Source: Kocuria sp. (GTDB lineage: Bacteria; Actinomycetota; Actinomycetes; Actinomycetales; Micrococcaceae). Taken from it: 64,000 bases of DNA. The stretch lies in contig JAKDJD010000007.1 in the NCBI GenBank assembly GCA_030454085.1, positions 1 to 64,000 of the forward strand, read 5' to 3'. Below are positions 44,572 to 54,551 of this stretch, one piece after another. Positions within the stretch are counted from its first letter, which is position 1; each line of letters starts with the position of its first letter. The position numbers and the translations under genes are program-made. The notes under the pieces are model-generated. The model did no database searches. It was not told where the DNA came from and saw only the letters and a program-made list of their open reading frames with translations.

Positions 44572-46347
44572 TCAGTCCATGACCGATATCGCGGTCGGCG
44601 CGTCGTCGCCGGACTCGGCCAGGGCCTCGAACTCCGTCACATTGTCCAATTCGGTGCCCATCGAGATGTTCGTGATCCGCTCCAGAACCGCCTCGACCAC
44701 CACGGGCACCTGGTGCTCCTGCGACAGAGCCTTCGCCGAGGTCAGCGTCTCGTTGAGTTTCTCCGGATCCGTGACGCGCATGGCCTTGCAGCCGAGCCCT
44801 TCCACGACCTTCAGGTGGTCGACGCCGTATCCCTGCGTCTCCGGGGAATTGATGTTGTCGAACGCCAGGGAGACGTCCTGCTCCATCTTGAACCCCCGCT
44901 GCGACTGACGGATCAGCCCCAGATACGAGTTGTTGACGACCACGTGCACGTACGGAAGGTTGAACTGCGCCCCGACAGCCAATTCCTCGATCATGAACTG
45001 GAAGTCGTAGTCCCCGGACAGGGCGACGACGGTGCGGCCAGGCTGACCGCGGACGACGCCGAGGGCCGCGGGACACGTCCACCCCAAGGGGCCGGCCTGC
45101 CCAGCGTTGATCCACCGGCGAGGGCCGTACACGTGCATGAACTGGGCTCCGGCGATCTGTGAGAGACCGATAGTGGAAACGTAGGTCACGTCTTCGCCGA
45201 AGACCGAATTCATCTCCTCGTACACCCTCTGGGGTTTGATCGGGGTTTCGGTGAAGTGTGTCTTGCGCTGCATGAGGCCCTTGCGGTGCGCGCACTCCTT
45301 GGCCCAGATGCCGTAGTCCGGAACCGAGAAGCCTTCCTTGCGTTCGTGCGCGACCTCGAGAAGCATGTCGAGGGCCGCGCCCGCATCGGAGGCGATGCCC
45401 AAGTCGGGGGAGAAGACCCGGCCGATCTGGGTCGGGTCGACGTCGATGTGCACGAACGTCCGGCCTTCCCGGTACTTGTCGATCGACCCGGTGTGGCGGT
45501 TGGCCCACCGGTTGCCGATCCCCAGGACGAAATCGGATTCGAGGAACGTCTCGTTGGCGTACCGGTGCGAGGTCTGGATGCCGACCATGCCCGCCATGAG
45601 CGGATGATCGTCCGGAAGCGTGCCCCATCCCATCAGCGTGGGGACCACGGGGACACTCAGCAGCTCCGCCAGTTCGACCAGCTGGTCCGACGCGTCCGCA
45701 TTGATGACTCCGCCGCCGGCCACGATCAGGGGGCGCTCGGCTGAGAACAGCATGTCCAGGACCTTTTCGGCCTGGGCGCGGCTCGCCGAGGGCCGCGGAA
45801 CCACCATCGGCTCGTACAGATCGATGTCGAACTCGATCTCCGCCTGCTGGACGTCGAGTGGCAGGTCCAAGAGAACCGGTCCGGGACGTCCGGAACGCAT
45901 GAGGTAGAAGGCCTTCTGGAAGGCGCCGGGAATTTGGCCGGGCTCCAGGACCGTCATGGCCATCTTGGTGACCGGCTCGGCGATCGACGAGATGTCGACG
46001 GCCTGGAAGTCCTCCTTGTGGAGTTTCGCCACCGGAGCCTGACCCGTGATGCAGAGGATCGGGATGGAGTCGGCGGAGGCCGAATACATGCCCGTGATCA
46101 TGTCGGTGCCGGCGGGCCCGGACGTACCGATGCAGACGCCGATGTTGCCCGGAGCCGCCCTGGTGTAGCCCTCGGCCATGTGCGAGGCGCCTTCGACGTG
46201 ACGGGCCAGCGTGTGGCGGATGCCGCCATGGGCTCTCATGGCCGAATAGAGCGGGTTGATAGCGGCACCGGGCAATCCGAAGGCCTCGGTTGCCCCTTCC
46301 TTCTCGAGGATCGCCACGATGGCGTCGACTGTGCGCATCTTGCTCAT
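44572..46347 (-). CDS. gcl: Glyoxylate carboligase
   Basis: 591-residue TPP enzyme joining two glyoxylates to tartronate semialdehyde with CO2 release. [15 protein letters not shown] and [15 protein letters not shown] are the GCL versions of the TPP N-domain; the TPP motif runs from LSGDYDF to [11 protein letters not shown] also binds FAD structurally. Third gene of the glycerate operon. Confidence 0.96.
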   Translation of the reverse strand: MSKMRTVDAIVAILEKEGATEAFGLPGAAINPLYSAMRAHGGIRHTLARHVEGASHMAEGYTRAAPGNIGVCIGTSGPAGTDMITGMYSASADSIPILCITGQAPVAKLHKEDFQAVDISSIAEPVTKMAMTVLEPGQIPGAFQKAFYLMRSGRPGPVLLDLPLDVQQAEIEFDIDLYEPMVVPRPSASRAQAEKVLDMLFSAERPLIVAGGGVINADASDQLVELAELLSVPVVPTLMGWGTLPDDHPLMAGMVGIQTSHRYANETFLESDFVLGIGNRWANRHTGSIDKYREGRTFVHIDVDPTQIGRVFSPDLGIASDAGAALDMLLEVAHERKEGFSVPDYGIWAKECAHRKGLMQRKTHFTETPIKPQRVYEEMNSVFGEDVTYVSTIGLSQIAGAQFMHVYGPRRWINAGQAGPLGWTCPAALGVVRGQPGRTVVALSGDYDFQFMIEELAVGAQFNLPYVHVVVNNSYLGLIRQSQRGFKMEQDVSLAFDNINSPETQGYGVDHLKVVEGLGCKAMRVTDPEKLNETLTSAKALSQEHQVPVVVEAVLERITNISMGTELDNVTEFEALAESGDDAPTAISVMD

Positions 46348-46401
46348 GATGTTCTCCTTGTCTTCGGGTCCGCTCCGCGGCTGCGCGCGGGCTCGACGTC
46401 C

Positions 46402-47286
46402 CTACTTCTGGTCGGTTCCGGAGAGGTCCTGGGCCAGCTTGAACAGCCCGGAGTGATCCAGGCCGCCGTCGCCACGGGCCACGAGGGCCGAGACCAACTG
46501 GGCCACCAGGCCGCCCAACGGAATAGTCACGCCGGCCTCCCTGGCCGCGGCGGTGACGATCCCCATGTCCTTGTTGTGCAGCGCGAGCCGGAAACCGGGA
46601 TCGAAATTGCGGTCGAGCATCTTCTGGCCCTTCTGGTCCAGAACCTTGGACCCGGCCAGTCCGCCACCGAGGACCTTGAGTGCTGCGTCAGTGTCGACTC
46701 CATAGGCCTCGAGGAACACGACCGCCTCGGCCAGAAGCTCGATGTTTCCCGCAACGATGAGCTGGTTGGCCGCCTTGACGGTCTGGCCCGAGCCGGAGGG
46801 GCCGACGTGCACGATCGTCGAGCCGACGACGTCCAACACGTCCTTGGCGGCCTCGAAGTCTGCGTTCTCGCCGCCGACCATGATGGACAGGACGCCGTCG
46901 ATCGCGCCTTGTTCGCCGCCGGATACCGGGGCATCCAAGGGGCGCAACCCGGCCTTGCGGGCCGCCTCGGCCAGTTCGCCGGCAATATCGGGTCGAATCG
47001 TGGAGGCGTCGATCCAGAGCGCGCCGTTTTCGGCGTTCGCGAAGACACCGTCGTCGCCCTCGACCACGGCCTGGACGTCGGGGGAGTCCGGGACCATGGT
47101 GATGACGGCCTCGGCGCCCTTCACGGCGTCGGCCACGGAATCGGCCGCGGTTCCGCCGGCCTCGGCGAGCGTCTGCGCCTTCTCCGGCGAGCGGTTGTAG
47201 CCGACGACGTCGTGGCCCGCCGCGACGAGGTTCTTTGCCATGGGCAGTCCCATGATTCCCAATCCGATGACTGCGATCCTGGTCAT
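46402..47286 (-). CDS. glxR: Tartronate semialdehyde reductase (2-hydroxy-3-oxopropionate reductase)
   Basis: 294 residues of the beta-hydroxyacid dehydrogenase family: Rossmann IGLGIMGLPMAKNLV, substrate loop DAPVSGGEQGAI, and catalytic Lys in GQTVKAANQLI. It reduces the product of gcl to glycerate using NAD(P)H. Second gene of the operon, 54 bp before gcl. Confidence 0.95.
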   Translation of the reverse strand: MTRIAVIGLGIMGLPMAKNLVAAGHDVVGYNRSPEKAQTLAEAGGTAADSVADAVKGAEAVITMVPDSPDVQAVVEGDDGVFANAENGALWIDASTIRPDIAGELAEAARKAGLRPLDAPVSGGEQGAIDGVLSIMVGGENADFEAAKDVLDVVGSTIVHVGPSGSGQTVKAANQLIVAGNIELLAEAVVFLEAYGVDTDAALKVLGGGLAGSKVLDQKGQKMLDRNFDPGFRLALHNKDMGIVTAAAREAGVTIPLGGLVAQLVSALVARGDGGLDHSGLFKLAQDLSGTDQK

Positions 47287-47338
47287 GTCCTTCTCCTTAT
47301 GAGTTCTTACTGTTTTTTCTCGGTAGTGCTTGGGTCGT

Positions 47339-48124
47339 TCAGGCCCGGCGTTCGCGGGGAAGCCACGCGAACGGGTCTTCCTGCGAGGCCTTGTACTCGA
47401 GACCGATCACGCCCTGGTACCCCAGTTCCTCGGAACGATTGATCCATTGCTCGAGGGGAAGGTCGCCGGTTCCCGGCTCGTTGCGGCCCGGGTGGTCCGC
47501 AATCTGGATGTGGCCGAAATCGGCGGCGTGCTCTTCGACCACGCGAGCGACGTCGTCGCCGTTGGCCGCCAAATGATAGAAGTCGGCGAGCAGTTTGACG
47601 TTGTCCCGGTCGACTTTGGCGATGACGGACAGGGCGTCCGCCGCGGTCTTCAGCGGGTAGGCTTCGGTGCCCGAAACCGGCTCGACCAGGACGACGCCGT
47701 CAACGGCGGCGACGGCGTCTGCCGCCCGACGCAGGTTCTCGACGGCCAAGCGGTCCTGGGCCGCGGGGTTCTCCCCGTCCACGCGGTTGCCGTAGAGCGC
47801 ATTGAAGGCCTTGCAACCGGTCGCGCGGGCGATCTTGAGGACGGGGTCGATGTTGGCGCGGAATTCCTCCGAGCGGGACTCCTGGGACAGGACCCCGCGT
47901 TCCCCACCGGGCATATCGCCTGCGTAGAAGTTCAACCCGGTCAGCTGCACGCCTGCGTCATCGAGGGCGCTCACGAAGGCCTCAATTTCGACGTCGGATG
48001 GGGTCGGCGTCTGAAAGGGCCACCAGAACTCTGCTCGAGTGAACCCGGCGTCCGCCACGGCCTGTGGGCGCTCATCGACGGGGCGGTCTGTCAGCAAGAT
48101 CGAGGCGTTGACGGTGTAGCTCAC
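47339..48124 (-). CDS. hyi: Hydroxypyruvate isomerase
   Basis: 261-residue TIM barrel (xylose-isomerase-like AP endonuclease family 2 fold). VLVEPVSGTEAYPL, VKLLADFYHL and FGHIQIADHPGRNEPGTG carry the metal Glu/Asp/His residues. It interconverts hydroxypyruvate and tartronate semialdehyde. First gene of the operon; its upstream region holds a GGAA-N6-TTC site at 48178. Confidence 0.93.
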   Translation of the reverse strand: MSYTVNASILLTDRPVDERPQAVADAGFTRAEFWWPFQTPTPSDVEIEAFVSALDDAGVQLTGLNFYAGDMPGGERGVLSQESRSEEFRANIDPVLKIARATGCKAFNALYGNRVDGENPAAQDRLAVENLRRAADAVAAVDGVVLVEPVSGTEAYPLKTAADALSVIAKVDRDNVKLLADFYHLAANGDDVARVVEEHAADFGHIQIADHPGRNEPGTGDLPLEQWINRSEELGYQGVIGLEYKASQEDPFAWLPRERRA

Positions 48125-48177
48125 GGTGTTCCTCCTGTGTGCGGTTGCGTGTCCCGACCTCTATAAATTTCGGGATG

Positions 48178-48193
48178 CGGAAGCTAACTTCTG
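48178..48193. promoter_or_regulatory. IclR/AllR-type operator before hyi operon
   Basis: CGGAAGCTAACTTCTG has the form GGAA-N6-TTC, matching the TGGAA-N6-TTCCA site at 54350 with one mismatch per arm and sharing the TAAC centre with the site at 58820. It lies 54 bp upstream of the hyi start. Confidence 0.55.
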
Positions 48194-48363
48194 TTCTATG
48201 AAAACACTAGGTGAGGTTGTGATGTGCGTCAACCATGAAATTCGGCGCTCCCTGCCCGGTGGATCGTGGTTCGTGGTGGCGGGTGGGCTGGCGCTGGGAC
48301 CGGCGCGGGCCGCGTGCGCCATGGTGGCGGTCGAGGCACGGGCCGGGGCACGTCTGCGGCGGC

Positions 48364-48447
48364 GACGTGGCGGTATCGTGCGGAATTTCGGCCCGAAACG
48401 CACAAACCCGCCACCTCGCGGTCAAAGCTGCACGGGATTGCCACCTG
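48364..48447. repeat. Family A repeat cluster (copy 4)
   Basis: A direct unit at 48364-48383 (ending ATCGTGCGG), an inverted unit at 48399-48418 (CGCACAAACCCGCCACCTCG) and a second inverted unit at about 48430-48447. The first two can form an interrupted hairpin around the loop at 48384-48398. A family B element follows 43 bp on, the same order as at 327-626. Confidence 0.75.
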
Positions 48448-48489
48448 GAGGGGGCGAGTGGCGATGTCGGGGGCGTGCGGGGTCCCAAT

Positions 48490-48595
48490 GGGTGGCGTTT
48501 GTCCGATTGGGAGGCATTTCCCCAAGTTAGGAGGTGGTTGAAACCCCTCCAGCGAGGGGTAACCGGCTCTGAATCGGGTAACCGCCACACAACCC
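48490..48595. repeat. Family B long palindrome (copy 3)
   Basis: Left arm GGGTGGCGTTTGTCCGATTG with AAGTTAGGAGGTGG; right arm with CCCCTCC, GAATCGGGTAACCGCCAC. The outer arms pair well but the inner arm is partly eroded (CCTCCAGCG instead of CCTCCTAAC). This is the most diverged copy. Confidence 0.72.
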
Positions 48596-48597
48596 GC

Positions 48598-48648
48598 GGC
48601 CCCAGAGCCTGCGCGGCCCCAGAGCCTGCGCGGCCCGGTAGCCTGCGT
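48598..48648. repeat. Tandem repeat, 17-bp unit x3
   Basis: GGCCCCAGAGCCTGCGC occurs twice exactly (48598-48614, 48615-48631) and a third time with changes (GGCCCGGTAGCCTGCGT, 48632-48648). A minisatellite-like array right after a family B element. Confidence 0.8.
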
Positions 48649-48774
48649 GGTTGCCTGGTCCGAGGGTTACGGCTCGCGTGCTCGCCAAGAGAGTGGTGTC
48701 TTGGCCCGTACGATGCGAAGCCAAAACGTCCATCATGTCTCGTGCGGCGTGCTAGGCACCGCTGACTAGGGCAA

Positions 48775-48791
48775 ACCGGACCAAGTCCGGT
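48775..48791 (-). terminator. Terminator-like hairpin downstream of allE
   Basis: On the minus strand ACCGGAC-TTG-GTCCGGT is followed by TTGCCC. It is a 7-bp stem ~230 bases after the allE stop; short, but the only clear candidate for the end of this operon. Confidence 0.4.
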
Positions 48792-49020
48792 GGCAATCGA
48801 GAAAAGGCTCAGATGTCGATCAACTGCGGACCTGACTCCGAACCAGCCGCACGTCGGGGACGGTTCAAGCCGAAAAGTGAACCGAGCCAGCCGTGACCAC
48901 GTTCAAGCCCCGACACAGCAGCCGCACGCACGCCCGACTCCCGAACCGGCCGCAATCACGTCCGACGCCGGCCCCGAGCCGGCCGCACGCGCGCTCAGCC
49001 CCGGCACCCGACCCCTTGAC

Positions 49021-49863
49021 TCAGCCGCGGGCGTGGCCCCCGAGGGCCAGGGGCGCGTGCCGGTTGACGTCCTTGTAGAGCAGGTAGCGGAAAGGTTTGG
49101 GCCCACCGGCGTAGCAGGCCTGAGGGCAGAACGCCCTCAGCCACATGAAGTCGCCTTCCTGGACCTCGACCCAGTCCTCATTGAGTCGATAGACGGCCTG
49201 GCCTTCAAGGACGTAGAGGCCGTGCTCCATCACGTGGGTTTCCGCGAAGGGGATGATGCCGCCGGGTTGGAAGGTCACCACGGTCACGTGCATGTCGTGC
49301 CGGAGGTCCTCGGGGTCGACGAAGCGTGTCGTCGCCCATCGGCCCTCCGTCTCCGGCATGGGCGTGGGCTCGATGTCCCGGTCGCTCGTGACGAAGGACG
49401 CGGGGCGATCAAGCCCTGATACCTCCTGGTACCTTTTCCTGATCCACATGAACCGTGCGGGTGACTGATCGTGGTTGTGCGCAGACCAGTCGGCACCAGG
49501 GGCCAGAAATGCGTATCCTCCGTCCGTCAGCCGATGGGTCTGTCCGTCGAGGGTCAGATCGAGCGCGCCCTCGAGCAGGAACAGGACGGCTTCGGCGTCC
49601 GGATCCTCTTCCGGCCTGTCCGAGCCCCCGCCTGGGGAAACCTCGACCATGTACTGGGAGAAGGTCTCTGCGAACCCGGTCAGCGGGCGCGCGAGCACCC
49701 AGAGTCGGGTGTGTTCCCAAAAGGGCAGGACGGAGGCCACGATATCCCGCTGGGTCCCGCGGGGGATGACGGCATAGGCCTCGCGGAAGAGCGCACGATC
49801 GGTGAGCAGATCGGTCTGCGGGGGATGGCCGCCGTGGGTGGCCCAATAGGTGTGATCGCTCAT
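49021..49863 (-). CDS. allE: (S)-ureidoglycine aminohydrolase
   Basis: 280-residue bicupin that hydrolyses ureidoglycine to (S)-ureidoglycolate plus ammonia. The C-terminal cupin shows FQPGGIIPFAETHVMEHG with the manganese-binding Glu/His residues and VQEGDFMWLRAFCPQACY, characteristic of the family. The ATG at 49863 overlaps the stop of the DUF6986-like gene (ATGA), and AGGAG is ~8 bases upstream. Last gene of the malic enzyme-aceB-DUF6986-allE operon. Confidence 0.93.
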   Translation of the reverse strand: MSDHTYWATHGGHPPQTDLLTDRALFREAYAVIPRGTQRDIVASVLPFWEHTRLWVLARPLTGFAETFSQYMVEVSPGGGSDRPEEDPDAEAVLFLLEGALDLTLDGQTHRLTDGGYAFLAPGADWSAHNHDQSPARFMWIRKRYQEVSGLDRPASFVTSDRDIEPTPMPETEGRWATTRFVDPEDLRHDMHVTVVTFQPGGIIPFAETHVMEHGLYVLEGQAVYRLNEDWVEVQEGDFMWLRAFCPQACYAGGPKPFRYLLYKDVNRHAPLALGGHARG

Positions 49864-51254
49864 GGTGTTTCTCCTGTCGTCGGTGGTGCTGCGGGCCCCG
49901 GCATCGCCACGGAGCGGACGGTTTGTCGATCCAGTCCGGCGCCGGCCAGGTCCTCCTCGGTCACGGCCCCGCAAAGGAGCCCGCGGTGCAAGTACACGGC
50001 CAGGGCGCGGGCCGTGGCCGGCTCGTCCGCCACATCCGCAGCCTCGATGCCCGGAACGGAACGACCCGAGTAGGCCAAGAGTCGACGGGCCGCATCGGGG
50101 AATGCACGTCGGTAGAAGTCATAGGTCGCGAGGTAACGGGTCGCGAGCTGATGAGCATGCAGGTCCCAGCCCTGATAGATGCCTCGACCCAGGGAACGGC
50201 GCACCAGTCGCGCGTGCAGCGCCCAGGTTCTCGACCGCTGGTCCGCGTCCCCGACGGGAAGCTGATTGGTAGAACCGTCCGACAGGTGCACCCCCGTCCC
50301 GGCGACCGCGACCTGCATGACGCTCTTCGCGTGGTCGGCGGCCGGGTGCTCCAGGGACTGGAATTCCCCGGAGATTCCGAGCGACGCCGAGTAGTCGTAC
50401 GTGCCGTAGTGCAGAGAGGATACTCGGCCTTCGGCGGCCCGGAGCATCCCCGGAATCGGACAGGTTCCGTCCAGACCCAGGATCATGGGGGCCGTTTCCA
50501 TCTGAATCTCGAATTCGAGCCGCCCGAGGGGCAGACCGAGGGTGTTCTCGAGAGCGCGGCAGGCCTCGACCATGACCCGTACCTGATCCGTATCGGAGAC
50601 CTTGGGCAGGGTCAGGACCATCCCGGGAGGAAGACCGTCCGCGCTGACACCTGCCTCTGCGAGGCCGCCCTTGCGCACCAACGTGGTGAGGAACAGATCC
50701 AGCGACCGGAGACCCCGGCGGCGCGTCGACGCCTCGAAGCTCTTGAACCGGATGCCCGCGCAGGCCGGGGCCGGGGAGAGCCCGTGGTGCCTGTTGAGGG
50801 CAAAGGCGGCCACCGTGTGTGCCGCTTCGACAGCGGCGTCGTCCTCCTCCGCATCAGAGCGGAGCCCGAAGCCGTCTTCCAGGTCCAGGCGCAGATCCTC
50901 GATGGGCTCCGTACGCAGTTTCTCGGCCACACGGTCGACGACGTCGTCGGAACCCTCTCGATCGATCTCGGCGAGTTCGGCCAGGACGCCCAGGCCACCC
51001 GCGGCCTCGGCGGCGTCGAGGGCCGCCCGGCCCCACTCTGCCGGCGTCCGTTCGGTAACCAGGTCGGCGGGGACGTAGCACGTGTGCACGGGTTGTCGTC
51101 TGCCGTTGTCTCCCGGAAAGAACCGTTCGAGGTCGGCGTCCGTCCCCGCCAGCAACCGATCGGCTCGGGCGGCGAATTCTCCGGGCAGACTTCCTCTGCA
51201 AGTGTCCTTCTCGGTTCCCACCGCCGCGTCCTGCACGGCAACGGGCCGGCTCAC
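49860..51254 (-). CDS. CitE/HpcH-fold protein (DUF6986-like), unknown lyase
   Basis: 464 residues. It has the HpcH/HpaI/CitE TIM-barrel layout: LRLDLEDGFG (metal Asp/Glu), IRFKSFEA, VLTLPKVSDTDQV, LEFEIQMETAPMIL (metal Glu) and LHYGTYDYSASLGI. Such enzymes cleave or form C-C bonds, often with glyoxylate or pyruvate. I recognise it as the actinobacterial family labelled DUF6986, with no assigned reaction. It overlaps aceB upstream (GTGA) and allE downstream (ATGA), so it is translated together with a glyoxylate consumer and a ureidoglycolate producer. A glyoxylate- or ureidoglycolate-linked reaction is inference. Confidence 0.8.
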   Translation of the reverse strand: MSRPVAVQDAAVGTEKDTCRGSLPGEFAARADRLLAGTDADLERFFPGDNGRRQPVHTCYVPADLVTERTPAEWGRAALDAAEAAGGLGVLAELAEIDREGSDDVVDRVAEKLRTEPIEDLRLDLEDGFGLRSDAEEDDAAVEAAHTVAAFALNRHHGLSPAPACAGIRFKSFEASTRRRGLRSLDLFLTTLVRKGGLAEAGVSADGLPPGMVLTLPKVSDTDQVRVMVEACRALENTLGLPLGRLEFEIQMETAPMILGLDGTCPIPGMLRAAEGRVSSLHYGTYDYSASLGISGEFQSLEHPAADHAKSVMQVAVAGTGVHLSDGSTNQLPVGDADQRSRTWALHARLVRRSLGRGIYQGWDLHAHQLATRYLATYDFYRRAFPDAARRLLAYSGRSVPGIEAADVADEPATARALAVYLHRGLLCGAVTEEDLAGAGLDRQTVRSVAMPGPAAPPTTGETP

Positions 51255-52858
51255 GCCGATCCCTCCATCAATTCGTATGCGGGCAGAGTCAGGAAGTCGG
51301 GGTAGTCCTCGCGCAGAACCATGTCAGCGATCAGCCGGCCCGCCGGAACGAACCACTTCTCGAAGTTCTCGGCGTCGATCTCTCCCCGGAGCACCTCGAG
51401 CTGTCGGTCGAGCGCGTCCGAGACGAGTTCCCGCGTCGCGGTGTTCCCGGTGTCCGAGTAGACCACCGAATTCTTGATCTGCTGCCAGACCTGTGACCGT
51501 GAGATCTCCGCGGTGGCCGCGTCCTCCATCAAATTGTGGATCGCGACGGCGCCGTTCCCGGACAGCCAGACGGCGATGTACTTGATCGCGACGTACAGGT
51601 TGTCGTTCAACTCCGCCTCCGTACGGGTGTTCCCGGCGGAGGGGACATCGAGCAGTTGGTCCGCGGTAACCTCGACATCCGGCCGCTGACGGTCGACCTG
51701 ATTGGGACGATCGCCCAGGACGTCATCGAAGACCTCCCTGCACACCGGAACCAGGTCCGGGTGGGCGACCCACGAACCGTCGAAACCGTCACCCGCTTCC
51801 CGGGTCTTGTCACTGCGCACCTTGTCGAAGGCCGCGCGATTGACCTCTTCATCCTTGCGCGAAGGAATGAAGGCCGCCATACCGCCCATCGCAAAGGCGT
51901 TGCGCTTGTGGCAGGTCTGCACGAGCAGATCCGTGTAGGCCCTCATCAAAGGCGAGGTCATGGTCACCGAGGAGCGATCGGCGAGGATGAACTTCTCGCC
52001 GGCGTCCCGGAAGAACTTGATGATCGAGAACAGGTAGTCCCACCGGCCGGCATTCAATCCTGATGCGTGGTCGCGCAATTCGTAGAGGATCTCGTCCATT
52101 TGGAATGCTGCCGGAATGGTCTCGATGAGCACCGTGGCCCGGATGGTCCCATGGTCGATCCCCAAATATTTCTCGGCGAAGGTGAAGACGTCGTCCCAGA
52201 GGCGAGCCTCGAGGTAGGACTCCATCTTGGGCAGGTAGTAATAGGGGCCCTCGCCGTTGTCGAGCAATTGTTGAGCGGTGTGGAAGAAGTGCAGCCCGAA
52301 ATCGGTCAGGGCGCCGATTCCGGTTCTGCCGTCGACCGTAATGTTTTTTTCGGGAAGGTGCCAACCGCGAGGCCGGACGACGACGACCGCCCGCGGCCCG
52401 TCCTCGCGCAGCGCGTATTCCTTGCCCTTGGCCGAGGTGTACCGGAGGGACCCTCGGGCGGCAGCGCGCAGGTTGGCGACGGACTCGACCTGGTTGTACC
52501 AGCTCGGGCTGGCGGCGTCCTCGAGGTCCGCGAGCCAGACCTTGGCGCCCGAATTCAGGGCGTTAATGGCCATGTTCGGTGGGGACGCCGGGCCTGTCAT
52601 CTCGACCCTGCGGTCACGGAGCGCCTCCGGGGCAGGGGCCACCGTCCAATCGCTCTCCCGCACGCTCCTGGTCTCCGGGAGGAAGTCGAGCGTTCCCTGC
52701 TCCACCGCCTTCCGTCTCTGGACCTCCCTCTGGTCCAGAAGCTCGTTGCGGCGGTCGGCGAACTCCTGGTGCAAGGCTTCGACGAAGGCGAGGGCCTCGT
52801 CGGTGAGGATCTCGTCCGCAACGGGAAGGTTGTCCGGTGTGCTGTGGGAGATGGTCAT
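51251..52858 (-). CDS. aceB: Malate synthase A
   Basis: 535 residues condensing glyoxylate and acetyl-CoA to malate. Signature segments: LNSGAKVWLADLEDA, VRPRGWHLPEKN, NAGRWDYLFSIIK, MGGMAAFIPSRKDE and GSWVAHPDLV. No isocitrate lyase is in the window, and its place in a purine operon suggests that it serves ureide-derived glyoxylate rather than the acetate shunt. It follows malic enzyme by 37 bp. Confidence 0.96.
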   Translation of the reverse strand: MTISHSTPDNLPVADEILTDEALAFVEALHQEFADRRNELLDQREVQRRKAVEQGTLDFLPETRSVRESDWTVAPAPEALRDRRVEMTGPASPPNMAINALNSGAKVWLADLEDAASPSWYNQVESVANLRAAARGSLRYTSAKGKEYALREDGPRAVVVVRPRGWHLPEKNITVDGRTGIGALTDFGLHFFHTAQQLLDNGEGPYYYLPKMESYLEARLWDDVFTFAEKYLGIDHGTIRATVLIETIPAAFQMDEILYELRDHASGLNAGRWDYLFSIIKFFRDAGEKFILADRSSVTMTSPLMRAYTDLLVQTCHKRNAFAMGGMAAFIPSRKDEEVNRAAFDKVRSDKTREAGDGFDGSWVAHPDLVPVCREVFDDVLGDRPNQVDRQRPDVEVTADQLLDVPSAGNTRTEAELNDNLYVAIKYIAVWLSGNGAVAIHNLMEDAATAEISRSQVWQQIKNSVVYSDTGNTATRELVSDALDRQLEVLRGEIDAENFEKWFVPAGRLIADMVLREDYPDFLTLPAYELMEGSA

Positions 52859-52895
52859 GATGACCTCCTGATCTGTGGTTGGTTGCGCTTGGTCT

Positions 52896-54290
<1,395 letters not shown>

Positions 54291-54349
54291 GGGCGTATGT
54301 TTCCTTCCGTGAAGCGGAGGATGACTCACCCTCCGCGGAATCCGTATTG

Positions 54350-54365
54350 TGGAAAAACAATTCCA
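54350..54365. promoter_or_regulatory. IclR/AllR-type operator between malic enzyme and regulator
   Basis: TGGAAAAACAATTCCA is a near-ideal IclR-type palindrome (TGGAA-N6-TTCCA). It lies 60 bp upstream of the malic enzyme start and ~190 bp upstream of the regulator ATG. Weaker relatives at 48178 and 58820 suggest one regulon. Confidence 0.72.
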
Positions 54366-54383
54366 TTTAGTGAATTCTAAATG
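54364..54383. promoter_or_regulatory. Second palindrome (CATTTAG-N6-CTAAATG)
   Basis: A perfect 7-bp inverted repeat with a six-base centre that contains TGAATT. It abuts and overlaps the TGGAA site by two bases. It may be a second subunit-pair site for the same regulator or a separate operator. AT-rich DNA continues to ~54420 and probably includes promoter elements. Confidence 0.5.
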
Positions 54384-54551
54384 TAGTATGCAACACATGA
54401 CAAGAGTTTCTGAAATATGATTCTCGGGTTGCCGATCTCGGATCCCAGCTATTCTGGGGATCGGTGAACCGCCAGAATTTCCGGGCCGGGGCTGGACCAG
54501 GCTGGACCGGAGCGAACCACCACCGTGCGGTGACCATACAAAGGAGTATTC

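Larger units (their letters stand above)
48125..49020. other. Long intergenic region between hyi and allE operons
   Basis: Nearly 900 bp with no supported gene. From the left it holds the hyi promoter region with an IclR-type site (48178-48193), a family A cluster (48364-48447), a family B palindrome (48490-48595), a 17-bp tandem repeat (48598-48648) and a terminator-like hairpin (48775-48791). The part from 48800 to 49020 is rich in GCCGCAC/CCGGCC motifs without a clear unit. Open frames here are low-complexity Arg/Pro/Ala and are rejected. Confidence 0.6.

Noticed and set aside
44483-45628. N-terminal extension of glycerate kinase
   Set aside because: Shadow of gcl. The kinase begins at the GTG at 44482 with a good ribosome site.
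48790-49419. 209-codon plus-strand frame opposite allE
   Set aside because: It covers the low-complexity gap and the antisense of allE; no ribosome site or family.
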